64,000 nt of DNA, taken from positions 1-64,000 of the forward strand of contig CAJXQU010000010.1 of the NCBI GenBank assembly GCA_913058255.1, given 5' to 3'. This stretch comes from an uncultured Pseudomonadota bacterium (GTDB taxonomy: Bacteria > Pseudomonadota > Gammaproteobacteria > CAJXQU01). Within the stretch, counting starts at the first letter, position 1. Each line of letters opens with the position of its first letter. Both the position numbers and the translations under genes were made by a program. Shown piece after piece: positions 48,899-58,294 of the stretch. The notes beneath the pieces are model-generated. The model ran no database searches, was not told where the DNA came from, and worked only from the letters and a program-made list of their open reading frames with translations.

Positions 48899-49933
48899 TT
48901 GACAACAACGAATATTAAATATTTTAGTTTAAGTGATCTTAAGGCTATTCAGGTTAAAGTTCTTGATGAGAAGAAGCAGAGAGAGTCATTAGATAGCTTA
49001 ATGCTCATTTTTTTTGAGCCACTCCGTGGAGAGCTTTTAAGTAGATATAAAGATGAGAAAAAAGATATTCCTCATATAAATTTTGATGATCTCAAAGGTT
49101 ATGTGAGTCAGCTTTTGGGTGATATGAATGATGATCAAATAAATGATTTAAGGAAGTTAGGTGTAAGAGGAAAAAGTACTTCTAAACAAGAGTGGGATAA
49201 AGACCCCAGGCGCCGTGCAATGTTGACTTTTCTGAGTCATTACCCTCACTTTACTAATTCAATATCTAATATACACATACTTGCAGAGCTTTGTATTGAA
49301 ATTACTAGAATTCATTTTGAAAGTGAAATCAATACAGAAAATTTTGTTGATGCTAAAGCTTTTATAGATAAAATTAATTTACATAGGTGGAGGAGAGACA
49401 AAGATCAAAGTGAAAGGCAAAGCGGTGTGTCTATTTTGGGGTCAATCTCTGAACTTTTACTTGAAAATGCCTTGGAAAATTTAATAGATGACCAAAACTT
49501 TTTTAAGACTAACAATCAAAAGGTACAAAGTTATGGTGACTTTGTTCTTATGTGCTTGCCAAATAACCTTTGGCTTTCTGTAAAGTCTAACTTCGCAAGA
49601 GAAAGGCTACTAGCTTCTGGTTACACTACAGATATTCTAGGAGTGGGTTTTTTTACAGACAGTAGAGAATTCATAAGTTCAGCAAAAATAAGGAACTTTC
49701 AAAGGGTGGGGTTTTTAGGAATGTACTTACCTGACATACCGATAACAGAGGACCAAATTGAACTAAGTAAGAGCACATATGAGCAAGTAGTTGAATATTA
49801 CGGTAGCGTTGACGACTTACCGATTAATATTAATGGTACAACTTTTTTACGCCCTTTAAGTAGCTTACACTCCGATTTAACTAAAATACTCGATAGCAAG
49901 GATATTTCAAAAAGAACAACGTTAGGCTATTAG
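48899..49933 (+). CDS. Candidate type II restriction endonuclease partner of the MTase
   Basis: Divergent neighbour of the C5 MTase; possible PD-(D/E)xK-like segment SYGDFVLMCLPNNLWLSVKSNF; TTG start. Confidence 0.55.
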   Translation: MTTTNIKYFSLSDLKAIQVKVLDEKKQRESLDSLMLIFFEPLRGELLSRYKDEKKDIPHINFDDLKGYVSQLLGDMNDDQINDLRKLGVRGKSTSKQEWDKDPRRRAMLTFLSHYPHFTNSISNIHILAELCIEITRIHFESEINTENFVDAKAFIDKINLHRWRRDKDQSERQSGVSILGSISELLLENALENLIDDQNFFKTNNQKVQSYGDFVLMCLPNNLWLSVKSNFARERLLASGYTTDILGVGFFTDSREFISSAKIRNFQRVGFLGMYLPDIPITEDQIELSKSTYEQVVEYYGSVDDLPININGTTFLRPLSSLHSDLTKILDSKDISKRTTLGY

Positions 49934-49967
49934 TGTGGATAGCGAGTCTCATACAAACCACGTACAG

Positions 49968-51641
49968 TTATTGACAGAACTCCAAGTAACTCAAACCAGC
50001 ACACCCCCCAGCCTGCGGCTTTGGGGGTGTGTGCTCTGGTATAATTGGGGACGTTTTAATTTTCCATTCGTGAATTCTCGTTGTAACAGTATTTGTTCCA
50101 TCAGTGATACCTACGACTTGATAGCCGAGAGGTTCACCATATTTACCTAGTTTGTCACTCCACACTTTTTCAAGTTTTATTGGAATATCTTTCACCTTAA
50201 TATTACAGCCACCTAACAATTCAACGTATGTTTGCCAGTCTCCTTGGTCAGCAGCTTCGAAAGCTTCTTTTAAAACACCTTCGGGTACGTTTTTACAACG
50301 CCTTAACTCTCTCCAAACGCTAACAGGTGGCCCGCCGAATTGTTGGAACTGGCGTATTCCCCATGTAGAAGCCCATGCTCTAACACGTAGAGCTGAATCA
50401 GCAGCATCATTTCCATAGAGGTCTTGATCTAAATGGGCACCGTCAATATTTTTGGCTATATATTTAGCTATATATCCTGTCGCGGAGCCTCTACTCCAAT
50501 CAATAGCAACAGATGTGAACCGATGTTTGTCTGCTCCTTTTTCATCTGGTGAATCTTTCAATGCATAATTCCTAAAGATATCTTCAACTGTTGTTTGGAA
50601 TTGCTTCTCAGTGAAGAACATAAAATGCCAGTGAGGTGTTGCATCGTGTTGAGGTTCGACTACACGGAGGCCATAAAACGTAATACCATCTCTCCCAAAT
50701 TTAGAACGCATGTTTTTCCAAATATTGTTGAAATAATCGTTTGCTTCTCTAGGTGAGGTTTCATCGTAATTTGGATTAGCATGACCTGTAGAGCTATAGC
50801 GCGGATGCATTCTAGAAGGACAGGTTAAGGTTAAAAACAAAGCAATATGATTAGCCTTTTTAGCAAATTCCTCAAAGCCGGCACATCTGCACATGAGTTC
50901 ATTTCTTCTGTTTCTAGGGTTAGCTACAGATGTTTCCATGAGTTGCTGTAAGGTAAATTCATCACCTTCTTCATTCTCAAGAACGACTTGTTCCATGAAC
51001 TCCTTATTACTTTGTTGTTGCACTAGATAGCATTGTAAAGTTTGAGGACTGACATATAAGCTTGCATGTCTATGGACTGAGCCTAGTTTAATGGCGAATA
51101 GCTCTAGTTTTCTTTTATGAATTTTTCTTAACTCTTTCCGCCACCATTGTTCATCTAATAAACGAAGAATAGCTGATTGATAATTTCCACCTTTTACTTT
51201 TGGCGCCTGAACCAGAAAACGGTCAGCATAGAAAGCTAGAGATTTGTAAAGGCTCTTAATATCATTTTGGTATTTTTGAGGAAGTTGAGTCAGTCGAAAA
51301 CAAGCATCAACCCGTTTTTTTGCATCTTCCTTGAGTGAGCTATTACTTGCACCGAGGTTGAGCGAACCTTCATTGAATGATCCTGGATTTATACCTTCAT
51401 CAACTTCTAAAAGAAATAGGTTGGCATCTCGTTCTCCTTTGTTGAGATACAAGTCACGGTAAATATTTGCTAGTGACTTAGAAAAAAGGTTAGGTGTTTT
51501 TGAAAATATCGCACGCCTGAATTTTCTATTTGCCCCATCCCCATCATCGAGATCCCATGTTATTTTCTCAGCTAATGGTAAATAAGGTGGAATTGAGACG
51601 GATCTATGTCTTTGATGAGTATTCATACGAACTCCTTGCAT
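49968..51641 (-). CDS. P2 gpA-like replication endonuclease (HUH Rep)
   Basis: HUH motif TPHWHFMFF, paired tyrosines YIAKYIAKN, LTLTCPSRMHPRY. Confidence 0.9.
   Translation of the reverse strand: MQGVRMNTHQRHRSVSIPPYLPLAEKITWDLDDGDGANRKFRRAIFSKTPNLFSKSLANIYRDLYLNKGERDANLFLLEVDEGINPGSFNEGSLNLGASNSSLKEDAKKRVDACFRLTQLPQKYQNDIKSLYKSLAFYADRFLVQAPKVKGGNYQSAILRLLDEQWWRKELRKIHKRKLELFAIKLGSVHRHASLYVSPQTLQCYLVQQQSNKEFMEQVVLENEEGDEFTLQQLMETSVANPRNRRNELMCRCAGFEEFAKKANHIALFLTLTCPSRMHPRYSSTGHANPNYDETSPREANDYFNNIWKNMRSKFGRDGITFYGLRVVEPQHDATPHWHFMFFTEKQFQTTVEDIFRNYALKDSPDEKGADKHRFTSVAIDWSRGSATGYIAKYIAKNIDGAHLDQDLYGNDAADSALRVRAWASTWGIRQFQQFGGPPVSVWRELRRCKNVPEGVLKEAFEAADQGDWQTYVELLGGCNIKVKDIPIKLEKVWSDKLGKYGEPLGYQVVGITDGTNTVTTRIHEWKIKTSPIIPEHTPPKPQAGGCAGLSYLEFCQ
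49995..50040. repeat. Large GC-rich inverted repeat at 3' end of rep gene
   Basis: ACCAG-c-ACACCCCC-c-AGCC-TGC-GGCT-tt-GGGGGTGT-gtgct-CTGGT. Confidence 0.7.
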
Positions 51642-51910
51642 GTTTGAATTAGAGTGTTTGAGAGGCTTGGAAAACTAAATCTTAGATATCTGGGTTTACC
51701 GTTCGAATTAGAACAGAGGACTTCGATAAGTATCTGTTGCTCACTACGGCTAATGAATTTCTGGGATTCTTTCGAATATGGATAGCCATCACTTAAATAG
51801 GCTTCGATAAGGTTAGGAGTTGTCCAGCATAGAAAGATTATCAATGCTGAATACTTCAGAGTTATTTTTTGCGAGTGACCGCTCTGTGTTTGTGACCATG
51901 GTGTGACCAA
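51623..51910 (-). CDS. Hypothetical protein upstream of rep
   Basis: 95-aa ORF overlapping the rep start by 19 nt. Confidence 0.35.
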   Translation of the reverse strand: MVTPWSQTQSGHSQKITLKYSALIIFLCWTTPNLIEAYLSDGYPYSKESQKFISRSEQQILIEVLCSNSNGKPRYLRFSFPSLSNTLIQTCKEFV

Positions 51911-51991
51911 ACTGTGTCCAAACAGAGGACTATTTAGATCAACATGGACTAATGGGAATAATGCTTGATTGGTTGAAAAGTGTTTAAAATA

Positions 51992-52012
51992 CAGGGGCTT
52001 GAGCAGCCCCTG
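51992..52012 (-). terminator. Intrinsic terminator now downstream of ssrA (inside the element)
   Basis: CAGGGGCT-GCTCA-AGCCCCTG-TATTTT on the minus strand. Confidence 0.65.
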
Positions 52013-52032
52013 TTGGTCTCGGTGTACCTTGA

Positions 52033-52061
52033 ATTTGGTGGAGACGGCGGGAATCGAACCC
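52033..52061. repeat. Right att direct repeat (in ssrA 3' end)
   Basis: Identical 29 bp to 45614-45642. Confidence 0.9.
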
Positions 52062-52412
52062 GCGTCCGCAAATCCTCTGCCTTTGGTTCTACATGCTTAG
52101 CCGACTCTTTTAATTTAACTGGCCACTACCCGAACGGCAGGATGCGTGTACAGCGGTTCCGGTAAAAGTTTAGAGAATCCACGCCGGACGCATTTCATCA
52201 CGATCTTATGAGAGTCGACGCCTGAGTGTTCCGAAGAACCTGGACGCATAAGCACGGCTCCAGTCAGACGGCAATAAACCGGTTCTTAAGCGGCTAGTGC
52301 GTAGTTGTCGTCGTTGGCAACTAAAAGTTTTGCATATTGGATTTACGAGGCTATGTGCATCCTCGGCATGCCCCTCAGGTTTTGTAACCCGCGTCGAAGC
52401 CAGGTCGTCCCC
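52036..52412 (-). ncRNA. ssrA: tmRNA (10Sa RNA); tag ANDDNYALAA
   Basis: 5' GGGGACGACCTGGCTTCGACGCGGGTT..., tag ORF GCCAACGACGACAACTACGCACTAGCCGCTTAA, 3' GCGGACGCGGGTTCGATTCCCGCCGTCTCCACCA. Confidence 0.97.
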
Positions 52413-52503
52413 AAGTTTGTGGTGCTAATCCACCAGTATATAGAATATGGGGTTAGTCGACCAGAATTTAAAGTTGTTTTGCGTGTTTTTTCTTAAATAA
52501 ACG

Positions 52504-52686
52504 TTATTTTTTCATGCGGCTGAGGATGAGTGTCAGCAATGCGAGTAGGATTTCGTCGATAAAGGGGATGAAGTCGGGGATAATCAGATCGAGCAGAAAT
52601 AGACCAGCGATGATGAAAAATAGGCTTTTGAACCTAAGCCCGTTGGCGAAACTGAGGAAAAGTGGAAGAAGGCTTTTTAGTAACAT
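52504..52686 (-). CDS. Small membrane protein (DUF6116-like)
   Basis: 60 aa, hydrophobic, LFLLDLIIPDFIPFIDEILLALLTLIL; between smpB and ssrA. Confidence 0.65.
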   Translation of the reverse strand: MLLKSLLPLFLSFANGLRFKSLFFIIAGLFLLDLIIPDFIPFIDEILLALLTLILSRMKK

Positions 52687-52699
52687 TGGCTTTATTCGC

Positions 52700-53179
52700 T
52701 TAACGATTTTTCATCATACGTTGTTTTTCTCGGCCCCAGTCACGCTCTTTAGATGCGGCACGTTTGTCTTGGGTTTGTTTACCTTTGGCGAGTGCGATTT
52801 CAATTTTTGCTCGGCCTTTGACCCAATACATGGCTGTGGGCACGATGGTGTAGCCTTTTCGTTCAACCGATGAGACCAATTTTGCCAGCTCATGAGTATG
52901 TAATAAAAGCTTGCGCGATCGATTCTGCTCGGGTGAGTAGTGAGTTGAAACGGTGGGAAGCGGTGAGATGACTGCACCGACTAGCCATGCTTCTCCATTT
53001 TGTAGGTGAATGTGGCTGTCGAGGATTTGGATCTTTTTCCCTCGTAAGCTTTTAACTTCCCAGCCTTCGAGCACGAGCCCAGCTTCGAAGCGATCTTCTA
53101 AGAGGTAGTCGTGACGCGCCTTTTTATTGAGAGCGATGGTACTAGAGTTATTTTTTGATTGTTTCTTTGTTTTAGCCAT
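52700..53179 (-). CDS. smpB: SsrA-binding protein
   Basis: NKKARHDYLLEDRFEAGLVLEGWEVKSLR. Confidence 0.98.
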   Translation of the reverse strand: MAKTKKQSKNNSSTIALNKKARHDYLLEDRFEAGLVLEGWEVKSLRGKKIQILDSHIHLQNGEAWLVGAVISPLPTVSTHYSPEQNRSRKLLLHTHELAKLVSSVERKGYTIVPTAMYWVKGRAKIEIALAKGKQTQDKRAASKERDWGREKQRMMKNR

Positions 53180-53314
53180 AGCAGGACATTATAGATCAAG
53201 TCGAGGCGAATGCTTATGTTGTTTTTGTTGAGGTGATAGAAAAGTACAAAATGCATAAATTGGAAAATAATATTCAAGCGCGGCATACTTCTAGAAAAAA
53301 TGAGATCATGACAA

Positions 53315-54706
53315 ATGACTGCTAAACGACAATCAGTTCATGGCCAGTGGAATTCACGCTGGACGTTTGTGTTAGCTGCAGCGGGTTCTGCGGTTGGGTT
53401 GGGCAATATTTGGAAGTTTCCATACATCGCCGGTGAGAATGGTGGTGGTGCTTTTGTGTTGGTTTATCTTGCCTGTATTTGTCTGATCGGCGTTCCGATT
53501 ATGATAGCGGAGATTATGCTCGGCCGGCGTGGACGGCAAAATCCGGTGATGACAATGGAAACGCTCGCGCAAGAGGAGGGGACATCAACTAACTGGAAAT
53601 ATTTAGGCCTTATTGGTGTTCTCGCAGGATTTATTATTGTTTCTTATTATAGTGTGATTGCCGGATGGGCAGTCTCGTATGTGTTTAAGTCGGCAGCGGG
53701 TCTTTTTGTACATGACGACCCTCAAGTGGTTATTGGTTTGTTTGGTGGTTTGGTTTCATCAGCAGAGCAGTTATTACTCTGGCATACCATTTTTATGATA
53801 ATGACTATCTTGGTTGTTGTACGCGGTGTTAAGTCAGGTATCGAAAGAGCGGTCACCTTATTAATGCCCGGTATGTTTGTTATTTTGTTAATGCTGGTTG
53901 TTTATGCGATGTTTCAGGGCAGTTTTGTTGAAGGTTTTAATTTTCTGTTCTCGGCTGATTTTAGCAAGTTAACACGCGCTTCTGTTTTAACAGCAGTGGG
54001 ACATGCATTTTTTACCTTATCACTCGGTATGGGAGCGATTATGATTTATGGCTCTTATTTGCCTGCAAATGTCTCAATAGTTAAAGCTGGCTTTATGGTT
54101 GCAGCAGCCGATACGGTGATTGCTTTATTGGCGGGTTTAGCAATTTTTCCGATCGTATTCGTTAATGGTTTGGATGCTGGATCAGGACCTGGTTTAGTCT
54201 TTCAAACTCTCCCCATCGCTTTTGGGCAAATGCCCGGTGGCATAGTGATAGGCACATTATTTTTTGTCATGTTAGTTTTTGCGGCATGGACTTCTTCTAT
54301 TTCATTGATCGAACCTGGCATCACTTTTTTAATAGAACAAAAAAATATGGGTCGTGGCAAAGCCTGTGCATTGATTGGTGTTTCAACGTGGTTATTGGGG
54401 ATAGTGACGGTGCTTTCCTTTAATAAATGGGCCTTTACTTTCACTTTTGCGGGTGAGGAAAAGACCGAAGGAATGTTTGATATATTGGATATTCTAACCA
54501 CCAATATTATGCTGCCACTCGGCGGTTTGTGTATTGCCGTTTTTGTTGGTTGGAAAATGTCACAGGCTTCGAGCATGGAAGAATTAGGTTTAAGACGTAG
54601 TAATATAGGCTATCAAATCTGGTTATTTTTGCTCCGTTTCGTGATCCCCGTAGTGCTATTGATTATAATGCTGAAGGCATTTGGAATTTTGCAAGGAAAG
54701 TCATAA
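53315..54706 (+). CDS. Neurotransmitter:sodium symporter family transporter
   Basis: WNSRWTFVLAAAGSAVGLGNIWKFPYIAGENGGGAF. Confidence 0.95.
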   Translation: MTAKRQSVHGQWNSRWTFVLAAAGSAVGLGNIWKFPYIAGENGGGAFVLVYLACICLIGVPIMIAEIMLGRRGRQNPVMTMETLAQEEGTSTNWKYLGLIGVLAGFIIVSYYSVIAGWAVSYVFKSAAGLFVHDDPQVVIGLFGGLVSSAEQLLLWHTIFMIMTILVVVRGVKSGIERAVTLLMPGMFVILLMLVVYAMFQGSFVEGFNFLFSADFSKLTRASVLTAVGHAFFTLSLGMGAIMIYGSYLPANVSIVKAGFMVAAADTVIALLAGLAIFPIVFVNGLDAGSGPGLVFQTLPIAFGQMPGGIVIGTLFFVMLVFAAWTSSISLIEPGITFLIEQKNMGRGKACALIGVSTWLLGIVTVLSFNKWAFTFTFAGEEKTEGMFDILDILTTNIMLPLGGLCIAVFVGWKMSQASSMEELGLRRSNIGYQIWLFLLRFVIPVVLLIIMLKAFGILQGKS

Positions 54707-54709
54707 TAC

Positions 54710-55141
54710 ATGAGTAAAATTAGTAAACGTGTACTTGTTCCATACACTGCTGAGCAGATGTTTAATCTCGTCAATGATCCGGCATCCTATCCTGAGTTTT
54801 TACCCTGGTGCGATAAGGTCAGAGTTATTGAACAAGATGAAACAAGTTTGAAGGCTGAAGTGGGGGTTAGTAAAGGTCGGCTCAAGCAATCTTTCGTCAC
54901 ACAAAATACAATGGAACCTGGTAGGCGCATTGAAATGGGGTTGGTTGAAGGACCTTTTAAGTCTATGCATGGGGTTTGGGAGTTTTCGCCACGAGGTGAT
55001 TTAGGCTGCGAAGTTCAATTCAATATGGAGTTCGAGTTCGCAAAAGGCTTGCTTGGGTTTGGTTTCGGCAAGATCTTTGGTGGCATAGCTAACACTTTAG
55101 TTGACGCTTTCTGTCAACGGGCGAAGCAAAAATATGACTAA
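54710..55141 (+). CDS. ratA: RatA/COQ10-like SRPBCC protein
   Basis: VPYTAEQMFNLVNDPASYPEFLPWC. Confidence 0.9.
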   Translation: MSKISKRVLVPYTAEQMFNLVNDPASYPEFLPWCDKVRVIEQDETSLKAEVGVSKGRLKQSFVTQNTMEPGRRIEMGLVEGPFKSMHGVWEFSPRGDLGCEVQFNMEFEFAKGLLGFGFGKIFGGIANTLVDAFCQRAKQKYD

Positions 55142-55406
55142 GGTTTTTGTTGCGTATGCAACGCCTTATCAACAAGTTGAGTTAACACTTGAGTGGTTAG
55201 CGGGGGAGACGGTTGAAGAGACTATTCAGCGTTCTTCTATTCTTGAACAATTTTCTGAAATTGATCTGACGATGAATAAAATAGGTGTGTTTGGAAAGCT
55301 CTGCGAGCTGGATGATGAGCCTCGCGAAGGTGATCGTATTGAGATTTACAGGCCGCTTAAGGTTGACCCAAAACAGTCTCGACGAAACCGTGCAAAGGCT
55401 TCATAA
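55134..55406 (+). CDS. RnfH family protein (RatB)
   Basis: VFVAYATPYQQVELTLEWLAG...GDRIEIYRPLKVDPKQSRRNRA; overlaps ratA stop. Confidence 0.92.
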   Translation: MTKVFVAYATPYQQVELTLEWLAGETVEETIQRSSILEQFSEIDLTMNKIGVFGKLCELDDEPREGDRIEIYRPLKVDPKQSRRNRAKAS

Positions 55407-55608
55407 GATATTTTTACTAGTTGATCAGTCAATGATTACGACAATCACAGACATGAGGATCTTGGCTAAAGTGGGCGTTAAAAAGCAGGTGAAAAATACA
55501 GTAGAGAGTTTAAGATTGTCCGTTTAGGCTGATGTTAGACATGATGTGCGTATGAGCAAAAAAAGAGCCGACTGAAGCGGCTCTTGTTATATCTTACTTT
55601 TAGTAGCG

Positions 55609-56433
55609 TTAACGATCGTTTGGATTGGTATCAAGATCAATATCCGTCTCATCATCACCAGCTTTGTCCCAGAGCTCCCCAAAAAAACTGGATTCCTCCT
55701 CCACCTCTTCTACGTCATCATTATTTGAACTTGAGTCTGTATCAGAATTCTCCGCAAACTCTTCCTCTTCAATGGTTTCTGGGAGTTCGGTTTGTTGATC
55801 GGTTTCATACAGAGAAGGATCGTCTGATTCCGACTCACTGTCTTCATCTGATATGACTTCAGCATCCTCATCGCCATCAAATAATTTGCCCAAGAAGCTT
55901 TCTTTTTCTTCCCCTTCACCTACCATTTGAGGTTGTTTGACGGCTTTTTTCTGCTCAGATCTTGGTTTGTCCTTATCAAAAGAGAGTTTATCTTTAACCT
56001 GTGAAAATACACCTAGGGGTTTAGCGGGCGGCACATCGACACTTTCAACGTTATTAGATTTTAATTTGATTTCACCATGAGCAGCAACAATATCGCCACC
56101 GACTCTACTCAGAAGCTCTTCCTTAAAGAAAAGAGTGACGCGACGTTGCTCACGTAGTTCACGGCCATCTTTGTAGGTATAGACATAATCCCAGCGATCA
56201 GTATGAAAGGTATCTGAGATGAGTGGTGTGCCCATAATAAAACGGACTTTCTTTTTCGTCATCCCCGTTTGCAGTTTAGCAAGCATCTCTTGAGTGATGA
56301 CGTTGCCTTGTTGGACATCGACCTTATGCACCAATGGCAAGCGGTCTTTTGAGAATATACTACTGTTATTTGAACACCCTTGGGTAAGTAGAAGAATAAG
56401 GGGTGTTGTTACAATCAGATGCTTTAATGACAT
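55609..56433 (-). CDS. bamE: Outer membrane protein assembly factor BamE with long acidic C-terminal extension
   Basis: Lipobox LTQGC; GNVITQEMLAKLQTGMTKKKVRFIMGTPLISDTFHTDRWDYVYTY. Confidence 0.92.
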   Translation of the reverse strand: MSLKHLIVTTPLILLLTQGCSNNSSIFSKDRLPLVHKVDVQQGNVITQEMLAKLQTGMTKKKVRFIMGTPLISDTFHTDRWDYVYTYKDGRELREQRRVTLFFKEELLSRVGGDIVAAHGEIKLKSNNVESVDVPPAKPLGVFSQVKDKLSFDKDKPRSEQKKAVKQPQMVGEGEEKESFLGKLFDGDEDAEVISDEDSESESDDPSLYETDQQTELPETIEEEEFAENSDTDSSSNNDDVEEVEEESSFFGELWDKAGDDETDIDLDTNPNDR

Positions 56434-56543
56434 ATTTATTCGTTAGCCGAGTTCTAATGATCAGACCATTATGGCAAAAGCCGGATCAATGTTAAAATTT
56501 TTAGATTCAAACCCTATATTACCTGAGATAGAAAATAAACACT

Positions 56544-56951
56544 GTGGATACTCAAAAAATTAAAAATGCTGGGCTTAAAGTAACTTTACCACGTATCCGT
56601 ATTTTACAGATATTAGAGACGAGCGAACAGCGCCATATGAGTGCTGAAGATGTTTATAAGGCACTGCTTGAAGCTAATGAAGAAGTTGGACTCGCCACTG
56701 TTTACCGGGTTTTAACACAGTTTGAGTCAGCCGGCTTGGCTGTCAGGCATAACTTTGCCGAAGGTTATTCGGTGTTCGAGCTGGCTCAGAGTGAACATCA
56801 TGATCACATGATTTGCCTTGAAACCAATAAAGTTATTGAGTTTCACGATGAAGAAATTGAACGACGCCAACGTGAAATCGCAGAATCTCATGGTTATGAT
56901 CTCGATGATCACAGCCTTGTTCTTTACGTAAAACCTAAAAAGAAGGTATAG
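56544..56951 (+). CDS. fur: Ferric uptake regulator
   Basis: AGLKVTLPRIRILQILE, FELAQSEHHDHMICLE. Confidence 0.95.
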   Translation: MDTQKIKNAGLKVTLPRIRILQILETSEQRHMSAEDVYKALLEANEEVGLATVYRVLTQFESAGLAVRHNFAEGYSVFELAQSEHHDHMICLETNKVIEFHDEEIERRQREIAESHGYDLDDHSLVLYVKPKKKV

Positions 56952-56960
56952 GCTCTGATC

Positions 56961-57704
56961 ATGACAGATACCACTCACTTTGGATTTGAGGAAGTCCCCA
57001 CGAAAGAGAAACAAAAACGTGTTGCGGAGGTTTTTACTTCTGTCGCTTCTAAATATGACTTGATGAATGATGTTATGTCGATGGGCATGCACCGGTTTTG
57101 GAAGCCGTTTGCTGTCGCTGCATCCGGCGCTAAAAAGGGCCATTCAGTGCTTGACCTAGCCGGTGGCACGGGCGACATCACGGCTTTACTGGCTAAAAAA
57201 GTGGGTAAAGAAGGTAATATCGTTCTCTCTGATATTAACGGTGACATGCTGCGAGTTGGCCGAGATCGTATGATCAATAAAGGTTTAGTTTCGAATGTTA
57301 ATTATGCGCAGATTAATGCTGAGACGTTGCCGTTCCCAGATAATTCTTTTGATGTTATTACCATTGCTTTTGGCTTACGAAATGTGACAGACAAAAACAA
57401 AGCACTTGCTGCAATGTGTCGTTGTTTAAAGCCAGGAGGAAAACTGATGGTTTTAGAATTCTCCACAATGGTGATCCCAACGTTGAATAAGCTGTATGAG
57501 CAATATTCTTTTAAGGTGATCCCTGAGTTTGGAAAGTTGATCACAGGCGATAGAGATAGTTATCAATATCTGGTCGAGTCTATTCAAAAACACCCTGACC
57601 AAGAAACGCTGAAAGATATGATGGATCAAGCAGGCTTTTCAATGACGACTTATAACAACCTGACTGGCGGCATTGTTGCGGTTCATCGTGGTGTTAAATT
57701 ATGA
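56961..57704 (+). CDS. ubiE: Ubiquinone/menaquinone C-methyltransferase
   Basis: [45 protein letters not shown]. Confidence 0.97.
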   Translation: MTDTTHFGFEEVPTKEKQKRVAEVFTSVASKYDLMNDVMSMGMHRFWKPFAVAASGAKKGHSVLDLAGGTGDITALLAKKVGKEGNIVLSDINGDMLRVGRDRMINKGLVSNVNYAQINAETLPFPDNSFDVITIAFGLRNVTDKNKALAAMCRCLKPGGKLMVLEFSTMVIPTLNKLYEQYSFKVIPEFGKLITGDRDSYQYLVESIQKHPDQETLKDMMDQAGFSMTTYNNLTGGIVAVHRGVKL

Positions 57705-58294
57705 GTATGATTCTTGGACGAATAGAATCGTTGGTCAACAATGTTCTTCATACTGACCAAGCATTGCTCAGTGACGTTGCGGCAATGGCTGGAAAGGTGA
57801 TGGCGGTTGAATTGGTGGGTCCGGATAAATCGATCTACATCATGCCGCACACTGATGGTATCTACTTGCAACATGATTTCTCTGGCGATGTAAATGTTAG
57901 AATCAAAGGCTCACCGTTCGCATTGTTGAAAATGGCGAGACAAAAAGATGAACAACCAGCCAGTTTTGATGGTGATGTAGAGATCAGTGGCGATTTGGCG
58001 CTAGGTCAACATTTACAGAGAATGATCAAACGTTTGGATTTGGATTGGGAAGAATTGTTGTCACACAAAGTCGGTGATGTTGCCGCTCATCAAATCGGCA
58101 ATGTGGTGCGTGCTTTTTCCAGTTGGGCAAAAGAGTCGCACGAAAATATGGAACAGAATATTAGTGACTATCTGCGCATCGAAGCAAAGTTGACGCCGAA
58201 TAATACGGAAATTGATCAGTTTATGAATGATGTGGACGATCTACGCAGCGATGTTGATCGCATTGAACAAAAAATTGCTCGGTTGAGTTTATGA
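57701..58294 (+). CDS. ubiJ: Ubiquinone biosynthesis accessory factor (SCP2 domain)
   Basis: SCP2-like region; position between ubiE and ubiB. Confidence 0.88.
   Translation: MSMILGRIESLVNNVLHTDQALLSDVAAMAGKVMAVELVGPDKSIYIMPHTDGIYLQHDFSGDVNVRIKGSPFALLKMARQKDEQPASFDGDVEISGDLALGQHLQRMIKRLDLDWEELLSHKVGDVAAHQIGNVVRAFSSWAKESHENMEQNISDYLRIEAKLTPNNTEIDQFMNDVDDLRSDVDRIEQKIARLSL

Larger units (their letters stand above)
45614..52061. mobile_element. ~6.4-kb integrated element in ssrA carrying a restriction-modification-like pair
   Basis: Perfect 29-bp direct repeats, one inside the ssrA 3' end; integrase next to the left repeat; AlpA-like, MTase, candidate REase and gpA-like Rep inside. Confidence 0.88.

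Noticed and set aside
54710-55406. RatA-RatB as a toxin-antitoxin system
   Set aside because: RatA/RnfH are conserved beside smpB; RatA is COQ10-like and the pair is best treated as housekeeping rather than a defence module.
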